This document shows, piece by piece, positions 21,196-34,400 of a DNA stretch of 64,000 nucleotides. The DNA is taken from NCBI GenBank assembly GCA_019055375.1, contig JAHQIW010004633.1:372001-436000 (forward strand), given 5' to 3'. Both the position numbers and the translations under genes were made by a program. This DNA comes from Parelaphostrongylus tenuis. Taxonomy: Eukaryota > Nematoda > Chromadorea > Rhabditida > Metastrongylidae. Within the stretch, counting starts at the first letter, position 1. Each line of letters starts with the position of its first letter. The notes beneath the pieces are model-generated. The model saw only the letters and a program-made list of their open reading frames with translations, ran no database searches and was not told the DNA's origin.

Positions 21196-24100
21196 AAGCC
21201 GAAATCCTTTTGGAGAAGTTTTAGTCCATAATTATGACAATACAAGTCACAGCTGCAGTCTGTATAAATTTTATCTTTGCGTGACAGCCACTACGAGGGA
21301 CACTGAACGAAGCAATGTTTTCTCACATCCGCAGAAGAGTTCGTTCAAGATTTCTTCGGGGTGTTCAATCTTTTTCTTTACATCCTAGAAAACTTTTTTC
21401 AGGCATCTACGTTTTTTTGATAAAGATAGAGTAGTGTCTTTGTCAATGGAGATAGCGCTTCTGGCAATGAGGTTTTTTCTACGAATAGAAGATTTCTGCA
21501 AGGATTTCAAGCCTTTATGAAGATTCACTCCTATTATTCTACCAAAAAGTTCTATAAAGTTTCAAATATAATTAAGTGGAAGAAGTTAGCCCAGAAAAGC
21601 GAAAAACGCAATGCATTCGACTTCATTAAACATTGCGATGGTGGTGGAATGCATGATCGGCAAAGTAATCACATTGGAGAGCACAAAACTGCATCATGTC
21701 AGTGTTGTTTCCTTTCAGATAAGTTTTTTACCACAATAACAAATTTCCGACCTCGCAGTGTGGAAGCATGGTTCACTTGGACTTACGAAATTAATTCAGC
21801 GACCACTTTGGATTGCGGAACACCTCTAACCTCTGAGCCGGTTTGAATTGACATCTCGGTAAAAACCTCCTTAATAAGAGATGGAGGTTTTTTGGATGTT
21901 TTCAAAAGCAGAAGTTGTTTGTTTGCTGCATAAGGAATGTAAACCTGCTACTAATCAACAGATGTGCTAATGGTGTTTCTTTAAAACGGATACTTCGCTT
22001 CTGTATAAACGCTTATAAGTGATGGAATGGTAATTGAATGCTACGGTCGTTGTCGGTCAAGTCGTCTTTTGTTGTGCTAAGGTGTAATACAGAGTGTCAG
22101 ATGAGTCGGCAATTGACCACCTTTGCATCACTCAGCTGGAAGTCTCAGAAGGCACCGGTGAGTGAGAAACTTCGCCAAAAGACATGAAAACGACGAGAAT
22201 CCAGTGGCACTATCGTCCTGTTCAAATCAGGATTTCGTAGTGTCCATTTATCGAACACGCGCGTGGAAGCAACTCATGATTTTCCCCGGTCACTCAACAT
22301 GCACAGATTTCTCATTTTGAGCACTTAGCTAGAAAAACTGTTCATCTGAATCCATTTGGAAAACCATAAACACAATTTTTCAGTACTTTCCACTATGTAG
22401 CGATAATGTGAAGAATATCTTTGAGCTAATTTAATATTTTCAATAATGAAGAGTTGAAACTTGTTGTAAGAGTTTGTCGTTGTTGTTTCTGAAGATTTCT
22501 CAAACACATGAGGCTACTAAATGTTCGGAATTTTTCAGCAATGCTTTTTTCGCTGGACAAACCTTTATTGATTAGTGTTTTGGTACTCATCAAGAGCTGG
22601 AATCTAGGCACTTTCAACACTGTGGTTATTTTGAAGCCTACTCAATGTCCTGTAGCAGGGAAAACAAAATCGTGTTTCTCACGCGATTTTCTTTGTCGGA
22701 CCAGTTGAGGTTTGTGGTTAGCTAATTATTAGACTGTACTAATACTCGGTTGACAGCACAAATTTTGATACTTTAAAACTGAGTTTGATTTCCGAGGTCT
22801 TTCTAGTGCAATCTAAGAGCTGAAAGAAGACTATGTTTGACACTCAGAGTTTTCTTCGCACATAAGAATTATATATGCACAAAAAGTATATGAGCGTGTA
22901 AAAAAATCACGTGGTATCAGATTGATAGAAAAAGTTTTTTTTGAAACAACGAAAAAATTCTTAATAAATATAGAAAATCGCACGCCGCTTGTGAAAATTG
23001 AACACTCAACTAACCTCACGCAAAGGGTTAGTGAGCGCGACCCCAGATATATATTGTATTGAGTGTGAAAAAGGCACAGTTTTCAAGCTGTTGGATATCG
23101 GAGGACTTCCGATTGTTCAATAGATTTCGATGCTAGAAGAGTTTCTATGCGATAACCATTGTTGCATTGGTTCCTTACTTGTTTCTTCCTCTCCTCTTTG
23201 GCTCCTTTGTTTTCTGTATTCTTATTTAGATTTTTTTTTTTGGAAAATGATATCTCTTTACCTATTTTCGATTGTATCCAATTGTTTTTACTTGTATGAG
23301 AACTAAATTTCTTGCCAAAAATGATATCACATAGGATTGAAAGCAAAAAGAGACCATGCTCAAGGATATGGTGGCTTTAAAAAGCCAGTAGGATCTTGTT
23401 TAGATGCCCAAATGAAGCCTTATTACGTGAGCTAATGCCTTCACGTATCTCGTCGCATTAAACATTTCCTTGCAACCGTCATCCATTCAGGTTATCTTGT
23501 GGCCTGCGCGAGGAACTATTCTCATCCTCATTTCGAAAGTCGCTCATTTCTTCTGAATATCAAATTTAGAGCCATAAGTCTGTTTGAAAGACGATCTTTG
23601 TTGAGTTCGTAATTCATTCCTGCGTATTTAACTATGTCATTCACTCACTCAGCTCACAGGGCAAGTAAATCTACAAGCTGGAGAAAAACAGTGGCTACGA
23701 ATGTCCACATCGCAGTGATATAATCTTGGCAATTAGTCCAAGCTGAAGCTTTTTTTGTTCCTGAAAGTGTGGTTATTGAATTATTCTTATTCTAAAAGAG
23801 ATTGATATAATCCAAATTTTGCATAAAGTACTTTTTCTTATATGAGCCTCTTGATATTTCTTGCCCGTAAAGTTCCAAACTTCGCATGAAATGTCCAAAT
23901 GCATGAGATGTGAAGTTTGATGCATAATTTTACTTAATAAAGGCCGCATGGATCGCCTACAACAGTGATTAAATGTGCACTTTAGAGCTTATGGACCTTG
24001 ATCGCGCTCTGCGGACTAACCGAGAGAGGATGCTACGATATATGGATGAAAGGAGAGAAGCACAACTGAAATGTCCACTTATTCGCGAAACCTAATGCAT

Positions 24101-25749
24101 AGTCAAAATATTCACCCAACTATCTCTACAATGGTTAGTGTTGTGCAAATGTGTTGCTCATCTCTCAATGATGGATGAACGGTGAACGCTTTCCCCTTTT
24201 ATCTTTCTACTCTGTAAGAGCTCTCTCGCTGATTGAGATGTGAATATGAAGAATAATGTCTGGTACGACAATTAGTTCCGAGTCGTTTGGTAATGATTTA
24301 AATTGCCCTCAATTGATGCGACGTTGCCTAACGGATACAAGCATTGCATAAGACACGATTGACCGTAGCGCGTCGAGTTACATGGACATGAAGGAAAGCA
24401 GGTGGACGCTGCTCATAGATTAAGGCGAATTATCTAAGAACTCCTAAGCTCATTAAGAGGACCACTGCTTGGCTTACATCGCATTGTTTTATGTTTGCAA
24501 ACCACATACAAGTCGTAAAGTACAGTATTAATGGCATTTGATACTAGCAAATAGCAACCGGTGAAACTAAGGAAAACGATCACGTTTCCCTCTAAGAGTA
24601 AGAATGTTTATCAATGGAGTACAACGCCGTTGCGCTAGTATACAATGCTCTTTGGAAAATGGATTGCTGCCAAGTTTGCGAAAAACTCAGCAACAAAAAC
24701 TTCTGATAAAAAAATATAGTCTTCCTAGAGAGGACAGGTACTTTTCTATGATCATACAAATACTGTGTTACAAAGTCTCTAATACAAGTGGCGCTAATTA
24801 GAGTGTAAGGGACTTTATGGAGGTAGCAGTGGTATTGGACTATTAATAAAGAGTAACTCTGTTCTCTATTGAAACTTTATGATATGTCAAATAATTTTTT
24901 CAGTTAATGGAAATCGAACAATTATTAGTAAATAAAAGTGCTTCTATCAAAAAATGCCTTCTACATATCACAGCATATTCACAGCTTTATGCTTGCCGGA
25001 TACATTTAGCATAATATAATATAACGCAAGTATTTAGAAGAGAATTACATGCCCAATCGACTTTCTTGCAATTCAGGCTTCATTTGAATAGTGCGATGAT
25101 TGGGAGCTCAATGGGGCGCGACAATGGGTCATGTAAATCAAAGTGCGTAGTGAGATCGTTTATGGAGGTGTCGGATGAGATAGCAGATGGGTCGAGATCA
25201 GCACGACGGAAGAAAGGCATAGAGGAAGTTGCGGATTGATTTACAAACGACTTAGAGATCTGCACTCTCAAAACAAGTGGTTTGTTCAACAATCTCAAGA
25301 CACAATGTTTTGAGTTTATCTAGATTTTCACATTGTGACTAAACTAAATTAATCTATCGAGCTAGAGAGACTCTCAAGAGTTCTAGAACTCCAATTCAAT
25401 ACTTCCGAACAGGAAATAACTGACATGTATGCCTATATAATCACTCAGCTGTATAATATTCTTCGAATTATTCCAACCAAAATGGGCTCAAGCAGAACCA
25501 TCTTTGCGCATTATGGAGGCTCTTAAAAGAAATTACTACCTTGCCAGGTTACTTTTCTTACATAAGACAGACGATTGCCACCTATTGAGGACGTTTTCCA
25601 CGAAGGAGAGAAATTCCAGGAATTCTAGAATACTCGTAAAAACCTTCAGTGTCTAATCATTTGACCTCGGGAGCCGATGACGCAACATGCAACGGTAACA
25701 TTTGTTGGCCCTCATCTATGTCTTGACTACGGTAATGCGCTTAATCCAA

Positions 25750-25812
25750 TCAAGCGCCGCCCCGCTGACATCCCACTCTGCCCCGCCCAAACACGGCGGG
25801 GTTCTTCCATCT
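25750..25812. promoter_or_regulatory. GC boxes upstream of ngn-1
   Basis: CCGCCCCGC and GCCCCGCCC lie 40 to 95 bp before the chosen ngn-1 ATG in an otherwise AT-rich region. They match Sp1/KLF-type GC boxes. They could be promoter or 5' UTR elements; no experiment supports this. Confidence 0.35.
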
Positions 25813-25847
25813 TGAGAGGGGGTTTTGACATTCGTCGCCATTCCATC

Positions 25848-27923
25848 ATGCAGTTGCCCTTCCCGAATCCGTTCCGCTATTCATATATAGACTATGATGG
25901 ACAGGTATGTTTTAGAACACTGATCTGTACGTTCACCTTGCTTTCAATATGAGGAGTATTTACGCTATTATGAAAATTTACTAAGCCGGAAGTTCACAAA
26001 CTTACAAATCACAGTGCGAATTGAAGTAATGAAATCAGAAGCTGAATTATAACGTGTATTCAGCCAAGCAGCACGAATACACCAGTGGAATCGCCAGCGT
26101 ATCCGCCACCATTTAACTTTGGTCAGGAGCAAAATAATCCGCCGGTTTGTGAACAGTCCTGTTAATTGATTAATCTAAGCATCTAAAAAGACTACAGTTA
26201 CGCAATATTTATTTACGTGGTCTTTGGTTCAATTCAGCGTTCCATACTCAACAATAACCTCCCTCCCTCCAGGGTCGATAATTTGGCATCAGACTTGCCT
26301 AGAAGGTTAACAGTAGTGATTCGATATATTGGTAGGCCTTTGGAAGTCACTGTACGGGTTGAATGTTCTATCCAGTTACCTATATTGATGCTTAATAAAA
26401 TCGAATATGCGGAATATTTTTCATGTATTGATAAGTGCCAAAAGTTCTCATAATATAATCATGCCTAAAAATTGAGACATTGCTTGTGAGAATGTTCAAA
26501 ACCTTTTCGGGGTTAATACGTGACTTCGTACGCTTCGGCGGTACCGCTCGCTTTATCAGAGCCACATGCCTCACACTGAACTCTACTTTATAGCAGGGAT
26601 AAGGAGACTTCTAGAAACACCACGTAATATTGTGTTGACACCACTTTTTTTCGAAACCTCAAAAAAGCTTCAAATGTCTTCGCATACCATATAGAATGTT
26701 TACAGCGAAGTTTGAAAACAGTCGATTGAAAGGTAATTTTTATATTGAACTTGTGAGCGTAAAACCTCTTTCAGAAAATAATAACGAATCGACCATACAT
26801 TTTTCATGATTGCTTTGATGTGAGGTGTTCTTGTTCTTCCTTAAGTGCATTTATATTTTATAAGAAAATCGAAAAGATATTATACTTAAGGTCAAACGTG
26901 AAAAGAGGAAATATCGTTGTCGTAAGCGAAGCCCGGCAACTATTGAGAGAGCACGTGCAGTGCGGCGGGATAAAGTGAGTAGCACTACGTTCTATACACC
27001 TATGAGATTTTCTAGAAAAAAAAAAACAGAAACGACACTCTATTGGCACTTATGCAGGCAAATGCTCGTGAACGCCGACGAATGAACAATCTAAACGACG
27101 CGCTTGAACATCTAAGGACGTTGCTTCCGTCGGTGCCCGACGAACCTAAAATGACCAAGATTGAAACTCTACGAGTCGCTCAAGGGTGCGTCATTTTCTA
27201 GTTATATGAGAAAAGATTTTGAGTGATACGGTGTTGTTCATCCATAAGGAGTTTTGACATCAAAACCACATTGTCAACCACTATCTAACGATCTCCTGCT
27301 GTACAATCACTCAGGAAGTGGTGGACAGTCAGACAGATTTGTAGGCTGTCCGTTGACGTCTCCCCCATACAAAAACAGTCGACTTCGCGTGGGTGTGCCC
27401 TCAGTAGAATCGTCCTAAGTACTTTTATAAGTCTTTCCTTTTCTCACATTAGCATTTTTGCTCTCGTTTTGGTTTCAAGTGAAAAATAGAAGTGAAATGA
27501 CTCGAGAATACGTTTTGGAAGTTGTTGTTGGGAAGAATCTAGCAACTGAAAGCTGAGCCATGAACACTTCACGTTTGAAATTGTGAGAAATTTCCAACAT
27601 TGTGCTGCATTTTCTTCATGGGATTTGGTTCAAAACTAAAACTTGTTCAACTAGGCTTTCTGTCTAAGTCTGCCGAAAGCCGTAAAGATGACATGCTAGA
27701 ATTGGACCTCTTTAAGTGTAACATTTCATTGATCAAGAGGAATTTTCTCTTTGTATGAATAACAGCAGGAATCCTTGAGTTTCGGATTGCTCAAAATTTC
27801 AGTTACATCACATTCTTATCGTCAATTTTGGCCGACTCAGACGGTCATCGTCCGCCGGTTGAGACCACTCCCTACCCAAGTCCAATCTATCCATCCGTTT
27901 GGCCTACGAAAAATAACAAATGA
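25848..27923 (+). CDS. ngn-1: Neurogenin-family bHLH transcription factor
   Basis: Proneural DNA-binding factor that acts in the nucleus as a heterodimer with a class I bHLH. Exons: 25848-25904, 26064-26144, 26891-26974, 27058-27185 and 27803-27923; phases agree and give 156 codons. Seen: short N-terminus [17 protein letters not shown]; Pro/Asn-rich linker; basic region [17 protein letters not shown] split by an intron; helix 1 [11 protein letters not shown]; loop [10 protein letters not shown]; helix 2 [18 protein letters not shown]; short Pro-rich tail ending [19 protein letters not shown] with KMTKIETLR is diagnostic for neurogenin, as distinct from NeuroD or Atonal. An in-frame ATG at 25677 would extend the N-terminus through GC-rich sequence; I prefer 25848 because the sequence upstream looks non-coding. 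Confidence 0.92.
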
Positions 27924-30900
27924 ATACTTTCCAGTAATAAGAAGTTTGGTCTTTGAACTTGTCAAATACATTTGCTTTCATCACATATTTATCTGCAAAA
28001 TGTTTTTGCTGTATAAGAATCGATTCGTGTTAGATCTGGTCATTAATTCATTGAGTGAACAGGCTGAAAGATTGAGGTAAATATAAATGGTTTCCACCTT
28101 TGCATGTTATAAAGTGCTGTTACACATTTCTGGTCATGGACTCATTTGAACGGATAAATATTGTGCGACTTATTTTTCGATTTTTGTTGGAAGAAGTTGA
28201 CTAGTTGCTTTGGCTATGTAGCCATTGCCTCACTCTAAACCTTTTCTAACGCCTGCATTGACTTTCCTCTTTAACTTGCCCACGTGCTCAAATCGTCGAG
28301 GTCACTGAGCACCATTGCCCAGATGTCACCTCGTTACCGTTCTTCAGTGATCCACTTCACGTCTTCTCACAGTGATACTCAATTTAAGTTGGAGAATGAG
28401 TCGCTGTGCTGGCTATGAGCTCATGTCCTAGATGCCGATTTGTCTTTGTTTAGACTAGTATGACTCCTCTAAACTCCCTTAACATACTATCGTTCTTTCC
28501 TTTCTTCCTTTTTGATTATTTTCATTTCAGTGAACCAAGTTTATCTCCAGCTCTGTTATTTGTGCCTTTTTAGCCGCTTCCCTTCCATAATGAGGAACCG
28601 ATTGCTTGACTTCATCATAAAGTTTGACCCTGTCATGACAAACCAATTACACTGTGGCTCGCCAAAGATCAAGTAGTCTCGTTAGTACAAAGCCAATATT
28701 CACACTGAATTCAGTATTATTTGAAATTGTAATTTCTTAATACGCGGCGAAGTAAATCCTTGAGAACGTCACCATATTCTTAGGTTTACAAAAAAGAAAA
28801 GGGCTCAAGGAGATTGGAAACAGGTTCGAACGAAGCATAATTTAAGGGCCGCATTTACCGCACCGTGTACATTCCATCTGAAAGGTGCAATTGCGTGTGT
28901 AACGAGATCTGTACGCATGGTGACAAGAAAGATAAGGGCCAGTCGCTACTTTTTTGACAAGCATCATGAATGGCGACAGGGTATATTTCTATTACGTATC
29001 ATCACTCATATCTGAGTTAATTGGGTATAATGAGAAATCAACAAAGACGAAAGAAGAGGCTATAACTTCTTGACACGATATAAATGGAACAAGATGAATA
29101 GTGGTCTAAGAACAAGAGTAAGAGTACGTGGCGAAAATCGATCCAATGAACAGCGTGCGATATGGATAATGGCAGCCACGGCTTACATCTGATTTTAGAA
29201 AGACCTCTGCTGTACATATGAGCTAAGCTCTCTGAAATGCTCAACACTTGGCACTTGAGGATTGATATGGTACGCCGCAGGCGGCGCAAAATCCAAAGTG
29301 TTTGGATATGAACATTCAGATGTCTAAGTAAATCAGGGAAGATGCTGTAGGAAGGATGAACCATCTGACGTTTTCCTGCGGGAGCAATAAATTCTGTGAC
29401 ATCCTCATCAATTCGTCAACTATTCTATCGATGAGCTTTCTATCGTCAAACAAACAATCCTCTTGCTTCCAAACTCAGACTGACGCAACACTCGTGCATG
29501 TGCACGTTCCCATACTACTTCTAAGCGAAAAGCAACGTCTAGCGTCATCACCACCCTTCACCGTCGTACGCTAATCAACATACAATTAAATCGCATTTAG
29601 GATGAGATCCTTCACGACACCAAAGATATTTATGAATAGTAACAAATACTGAAAACTGACTTCTTAAAACTGCTCAGATGGCAGCATTTGAAAAGCTACG
29701 AAGCCACTGAATAATTCATTATGTTTTTCCAACAAAGGGCCAACATCATATGAAAAATTAAAACGAGAGAAAATCCACAAATCCCCCATCTTCATGCTAA
29801 CCTATCGTGAACCGGCTTGTTGTTAACCACTCTTTTTTCATAAAATTTACCGATGCAACGACGACCTTGTCATAAGTACACGTTTTCTGAACCACTTTAA
29901 AAACACTGTATGCCAAGCAACAACTGGGAAAAGACATTTTGGAATAGAGACAATAAAATCCAAAGCAGGATCCTGATTGAATGACTTTTGTGCTCACAGC
30001 TCACATCCATATCGTCAACTCGGTTTCTCTAGTTTAGCCCACCTTAGAGGAATTGCCACAAATAAGCAAAAATAGAGTAACAACTGCCATCTGTGAAGCG
30101 TGATTGGTGGGGCAAATCAAACAGAAAAGAAGCTCTTAGTAATATATAGCTGACCACCTACTCCATTAGAACAACAGTTTGGCAGAATACTCGTTAACAG
30201 GTGACAGACTTTCCAAAAAACTTTTTATTAACAGATTGTTGATTGATAGTACTCTAAATCTCTATTTACCGCCTCATTAATTTTTAACGGCAGGCTACAT
30301 TACGAAATATGATCACAAAAATGCTGAGGTGTGGTCAAAACCTAGAACCTCAGGTGGCTTCGGACCCGCGACTACCTGTGCGGTGGTTCATTAAGTTGTC
30401 CACTGTACCACCAAGACGCTCCTGTTTTTCTCTAAGCAATGTTTTAAGCCCTAAAAGGCGACATATACCAGCTGAGGGTATGCGATTGCTTGAAGGCCTT
30501 TCTCGCTGCATAAAAGTTTTCTCCTAAGCATATGGTAATGATTCGAAAGCTCAAATCTCTGCGATTTCAATGGTCCATCTAATTCTTGAAAAAAACTTTT
30601 TATTACGTTGCTGAAGCGAAAATAAAATTGAGTTCAACACTCAATTTCGTTAATTTATTAGTCATTGGGTAGCTCAGATCTCGAGGATTTTGGAGAAACA
30701 GCTGATTTTTTGAAAGATTATCGTAGAACGCTGTAAGACCAAAAGGAAGATCACATTTCACGCCTAAAATGTTACCCCGCTGCTTGGACGTCATAGATGG
30801 TTTATTGGTAATTATGAGTGAAGTTTATACGTCGAGGTATCTTATCGTTACATAAAGGATGGTATATTACGAAGGAGCTTTTTACAAAGGTTTTTGACAT

Positions 30901-31414
30901 AAATAGTTTACTTCTGAAATCCTTCATCTCTTCGATGACTGTGAACGATAACAGCAACGGGATTAACCCATGGAGCCATTAACCACAGTCAGTATTGAAC
31001 TACCGTTAAGCTGAAGGTGTGGTTGAAAACACAATTACAAATTCTTATTCACTTTCTGATTCATTTCTAACGGCGAGTTAATTTCGAGGGCCTCCAGAAA
31101 CAGTAATCGCGGTTTTGAAGCCACCTCAGGCTCCAAGTTTTGTTGTATCTAGCTATGACTATGAAACAATTATGCTAAATCAGCAGAACAAATGCACTCT
31201 AATCTAATGAAAAAGTTCATTTCCGGCTCCCTTCTTCAACGAGCGATTATCATGGTGATCAAATATACTACAAATCTCTACGACTTTTCCAGTTCCTTGT
31301 TGAAATTTTGTATTCGAGTGAAGAAGGGATCAAGAAATCGCAAAAACTAAACTATCTATACACAAGCAATGATAACAATTATCGCTTTGGCTGACAGGAT
31401 AGCATGCTTCTTCT
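27924..31414. other. Spacer between ngn-1 and NDUFAF3
   Basis: About 3.5 kb with no gene I can support. It holds a family F repeat (30530-30800). The 108-codon minus ORF at 29038-29364 and the plus ORF at 29356-29574 have no recognisable family and Leu/Ser/His-rich composition typical of chance ORFs. Confidence 0.55.
30530..30800. repeat. Repeat family F copy
   Basis: Contains the block GGTAATGATTCGAAAGCTCA, a TTTTTATTACGTTGCTGAAG segment and CGTAGAACGCTGTAAGACC. Related blocks occur at 10530-10740 (inverted), 31740-31920, 40355-40640 and 60640-60960, and share short motifs with the family A foldback elements. Confidence 0.6.
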
Positions 31415-34400
31415 TCATTTGTCCGTCAATTTATCTCGTTTCACCTTATTCAGTTCTTCCAAGAGCCGTTGTTCACGTTCTTCAGGAGAGGCGAGAGCCT
31501 ATATAACAACTACTATAAAGGACAACAAGAGAACATTAGTAAAATTAACTAATGAATGGAAGAAAAATGGAGAGAAAAGAAAAAGTTATGAGATATAAGT
31601 TAGATAAATTTCTCCTTTCTCCAAAACTACATCGATTACAATCACGAAGTTGCTTAGGATGATTTCAAAATACTACTTTGTACTAAATACTACACAACTG
31701 TATTATCGGCACACATTTTCAACCTGTTTTTCTAAAGTTTTAGTGGTCATTCGATAGCCTAAATCTCGACAATTTCAAGTCGCACTTCATTGCTGAGACA
31801 GGCTTTTTTAGTGCGCTGTAGAAGCGAAAATAAAGATGTGTTTTACACTGCTTGCGTTTTTCACTGTACAGAACAAACCCCATAGACATTTAGTAATCAG
31901 ACGATAGCCTACATCTTATTGATTTCAAAAGCGTACTTAGTTTCGCACTCGATGCGCATTTCTTTCCGGCCAGGATTTGTGAGTGGCTGTGCATCAATCA
32001 CGCAGTTGATTGAGCACACAACGCGATTCACATGTGGCGCGAGATTCTTGATACTGAATTTGCGGATTCTTTGTTGTTTTTTAGAAAACTCTGGATAAAA
32101 AGTATGACTCTGATACTCCAAGATTTCCTCTAGAGGTTTTAAACGTTTACATGCCATGCTAAGTCCATACGCTTTTCGTGCATAGGCTTAGGCTGCTTGA
32201 ACTTAAACTTATAAGCAGGTTTACTTGCCAAAACAAAATGAAAATGAAAAGCCGAATCCACAGATCATAAGAACAAAGTTTCTTTTACATTTCCATTATG
32301 TTAAAAAGTGTGTCGATAACCGAAAAGCACCACTATTTCAACGCTGAAAAGAAAAAACTTTTGAAGAAACTTGAACTACACTTCAGACTTGCTCTTTCGA
32401 GGGAATCCTTAACATTCATCATTGAGTCATATCACATCTATACCTATTCGCATAACGAACTCTTAGGAAATGCACAGAAAATAGTGTCATTAGAGCTGAA
32501 CACAAGTACGACTGTAGGCACTGATTTGATAGTAGATGGGATGGAACGACTGCTTTTCTTCACCTTCCCTTATTTTGATAGTTTGCATAAAAAATATTTT
32601 GTTTCTATGCTGCAGTTAGGAGATTGAGATTTAGAGAATCTCAAACAGAAAGAACGTATCAAAATGTCACACGAATGTGACACTAAGTTTTTCTTGAACA
32701 TCAATCACCTTGTCACGTAGCTTCTCATAATCTTCTTCTCCACCCCAGATCTTTTTTACGAGATCTCCTATTTCGTTGAAGGAGTCATCTAAACCCATTA
32801 GCAAAGGATGTTCATCGACAGTGTCCCAACTTTTCAAAAGGTTCATCGCCCGTCCATACTCGGCATCTGTTATGATCTAAAAGTGACAGATTCCATTTTT
32901 GAAACGGGTCAAAAAGTTGATATGTCCTCTGCCAGTAAATAATAAAACGAAAAATCGAAGCAACTCTCAGCACCAGGTCATCTGGTGGATAAAGTCCTGC
33001 TGCTACGTAGCGTCCATCCATATTCAAGAAATTGAAGGTGGCAATGGCGTCTTCCTAAAAATGAAGCCCTCTCTTTGTAAAGCTCAGTCTACCTTATTGA
33101 AGGAAAAATGCCAAGCAAAATAGTTACTGTGTCAGAAAGTTCTAGGCCGATGGAATGTTTGCTTAAGAACGGAGCGATTTGAGCCCGTACTCTGAAGATC
33201 AATTGATATCTCGCTGCATGATTTAGAAAAAAGGTAGAGAATTTTCCAAACAAAACAAAAAAATACCACAAGTGAATAGCAATATCGATATTTGAGTAGA
33301 CAACTGACTGCAAGAAAACAATCGTACTTGTCAATATTTTTCTTGTCGCCAGCTCCAATAACAAGAATATCAATTTTTGGCTCCAACATAGCAAAAAGAC
33401 TGAGAGATCGTGGAGTAATGTCTTCGGGAGTTTGGACGCGCCAGGACAAAACCGATCTCGGAAAGAGGGCCACAGGGCCATATCTAAAAATCGGAAGATT
33501 ACTGCAGCTTCAATACAACTGGGCATGATTATGTAATCTCTGAATCAAATACTCTCCTTCAGAGTTCCACATATAGGAGAGAGACAATCAAATCAGGAGA
33601 AACGCTTAGCGTGTGAAAAAGAAAATTTTAGATAGTAAGAGCTTTAAAATGGGTGGATTTAAGAGCTTTTATATAGAACACAATCAATATAATCATATCA
33701 CTTCTTAGAGTAATATATTTGTCACACACTACACAGGAGGAACTAGTGATGTCTCCTCGAGCCCAGCAAAAACTGGATAAAAACCTATGCATTTGGAGAC
33801 TTTTTGGTTTTTTTCTTCATTTTTACTACACAGCTGACCTTAACACGCTGGGTAGCATGTTAATTTTTCACGCGGTCGTCCGGCTGGTGAGGGCGCCTTC
33901 GAATGATAATGTTGTGATTTTCTAATGAAAATTTACAATACTATCGTCACTAAAGGGGATTTTGTGATCAGAAAAAATCAGCATGAACAGACGAGACTTC
34001 GTCAATGTTGTCGGTAGTAGGAAGAACGTCAGTGCCTTTTAATTGTAAGAAAAAAGTCAAATTCAAATGTGCAAATGCGTCGGTAGTGCAACGGTTAGCA
34101 TACGCTCGCGGAAAGAGTGAGATCTGGGTTCGAATCCCGGCTGACGCAAACGTTTTTGCACAGCACTCCACATATTGGGTATACTATAACATCACACCAC
34201 TGCAAGTGGCAGTCAGAATAAAAAGAATTTAGACCGATTATCGATATCCAATGTCTCTCAACACAAGTGGGTTCAATGCCGATAGCGGCTACCCCGCTAG
34301 ACCGTCGACGGTTGGCTGTTGGCAGACAACGCGTTACAGCGTAAATAAGAGTGCTGTTTACAACGAGAGTCGTTAGTGCAACGGTTAGCATACGCTCCCG

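Larger units (their letters stand above)
15919..25847. other. Large spacer between mdf-2 and ngn-1
   Basis: Nearly 10 kb without a gene I can support. It contains a dispersed repeat pair (16672-16940 and 20922-21195), a small S1 SINE fragment near 21600-21640 and a short inverted repeat GGATTTAGAAATAA/TTATTTCTAATCC at 19747-19805. ORFs up to 116 codons lack splice-consistent extensions and family motifs. The 95-codon ORF at 17822 has a hydrophobic stretch but no support. Confidence 0.6.

Noticed and set aside
29038..29574. Overlapping open frames of 108 codons (minus) and 72 codons (plus) between ngn-1 and NDUFAF3
   Set aside because: Leu/Ser/His-rich composition, no family motif, no consistent splice extension; likely chance.
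34078..34148. Functional tRNA-Pro(CGG) gene
   Set aside because: Cloverleaf folds, but the anticodon stem has a mismatch, U33 is absent and a repeat tail is attached.
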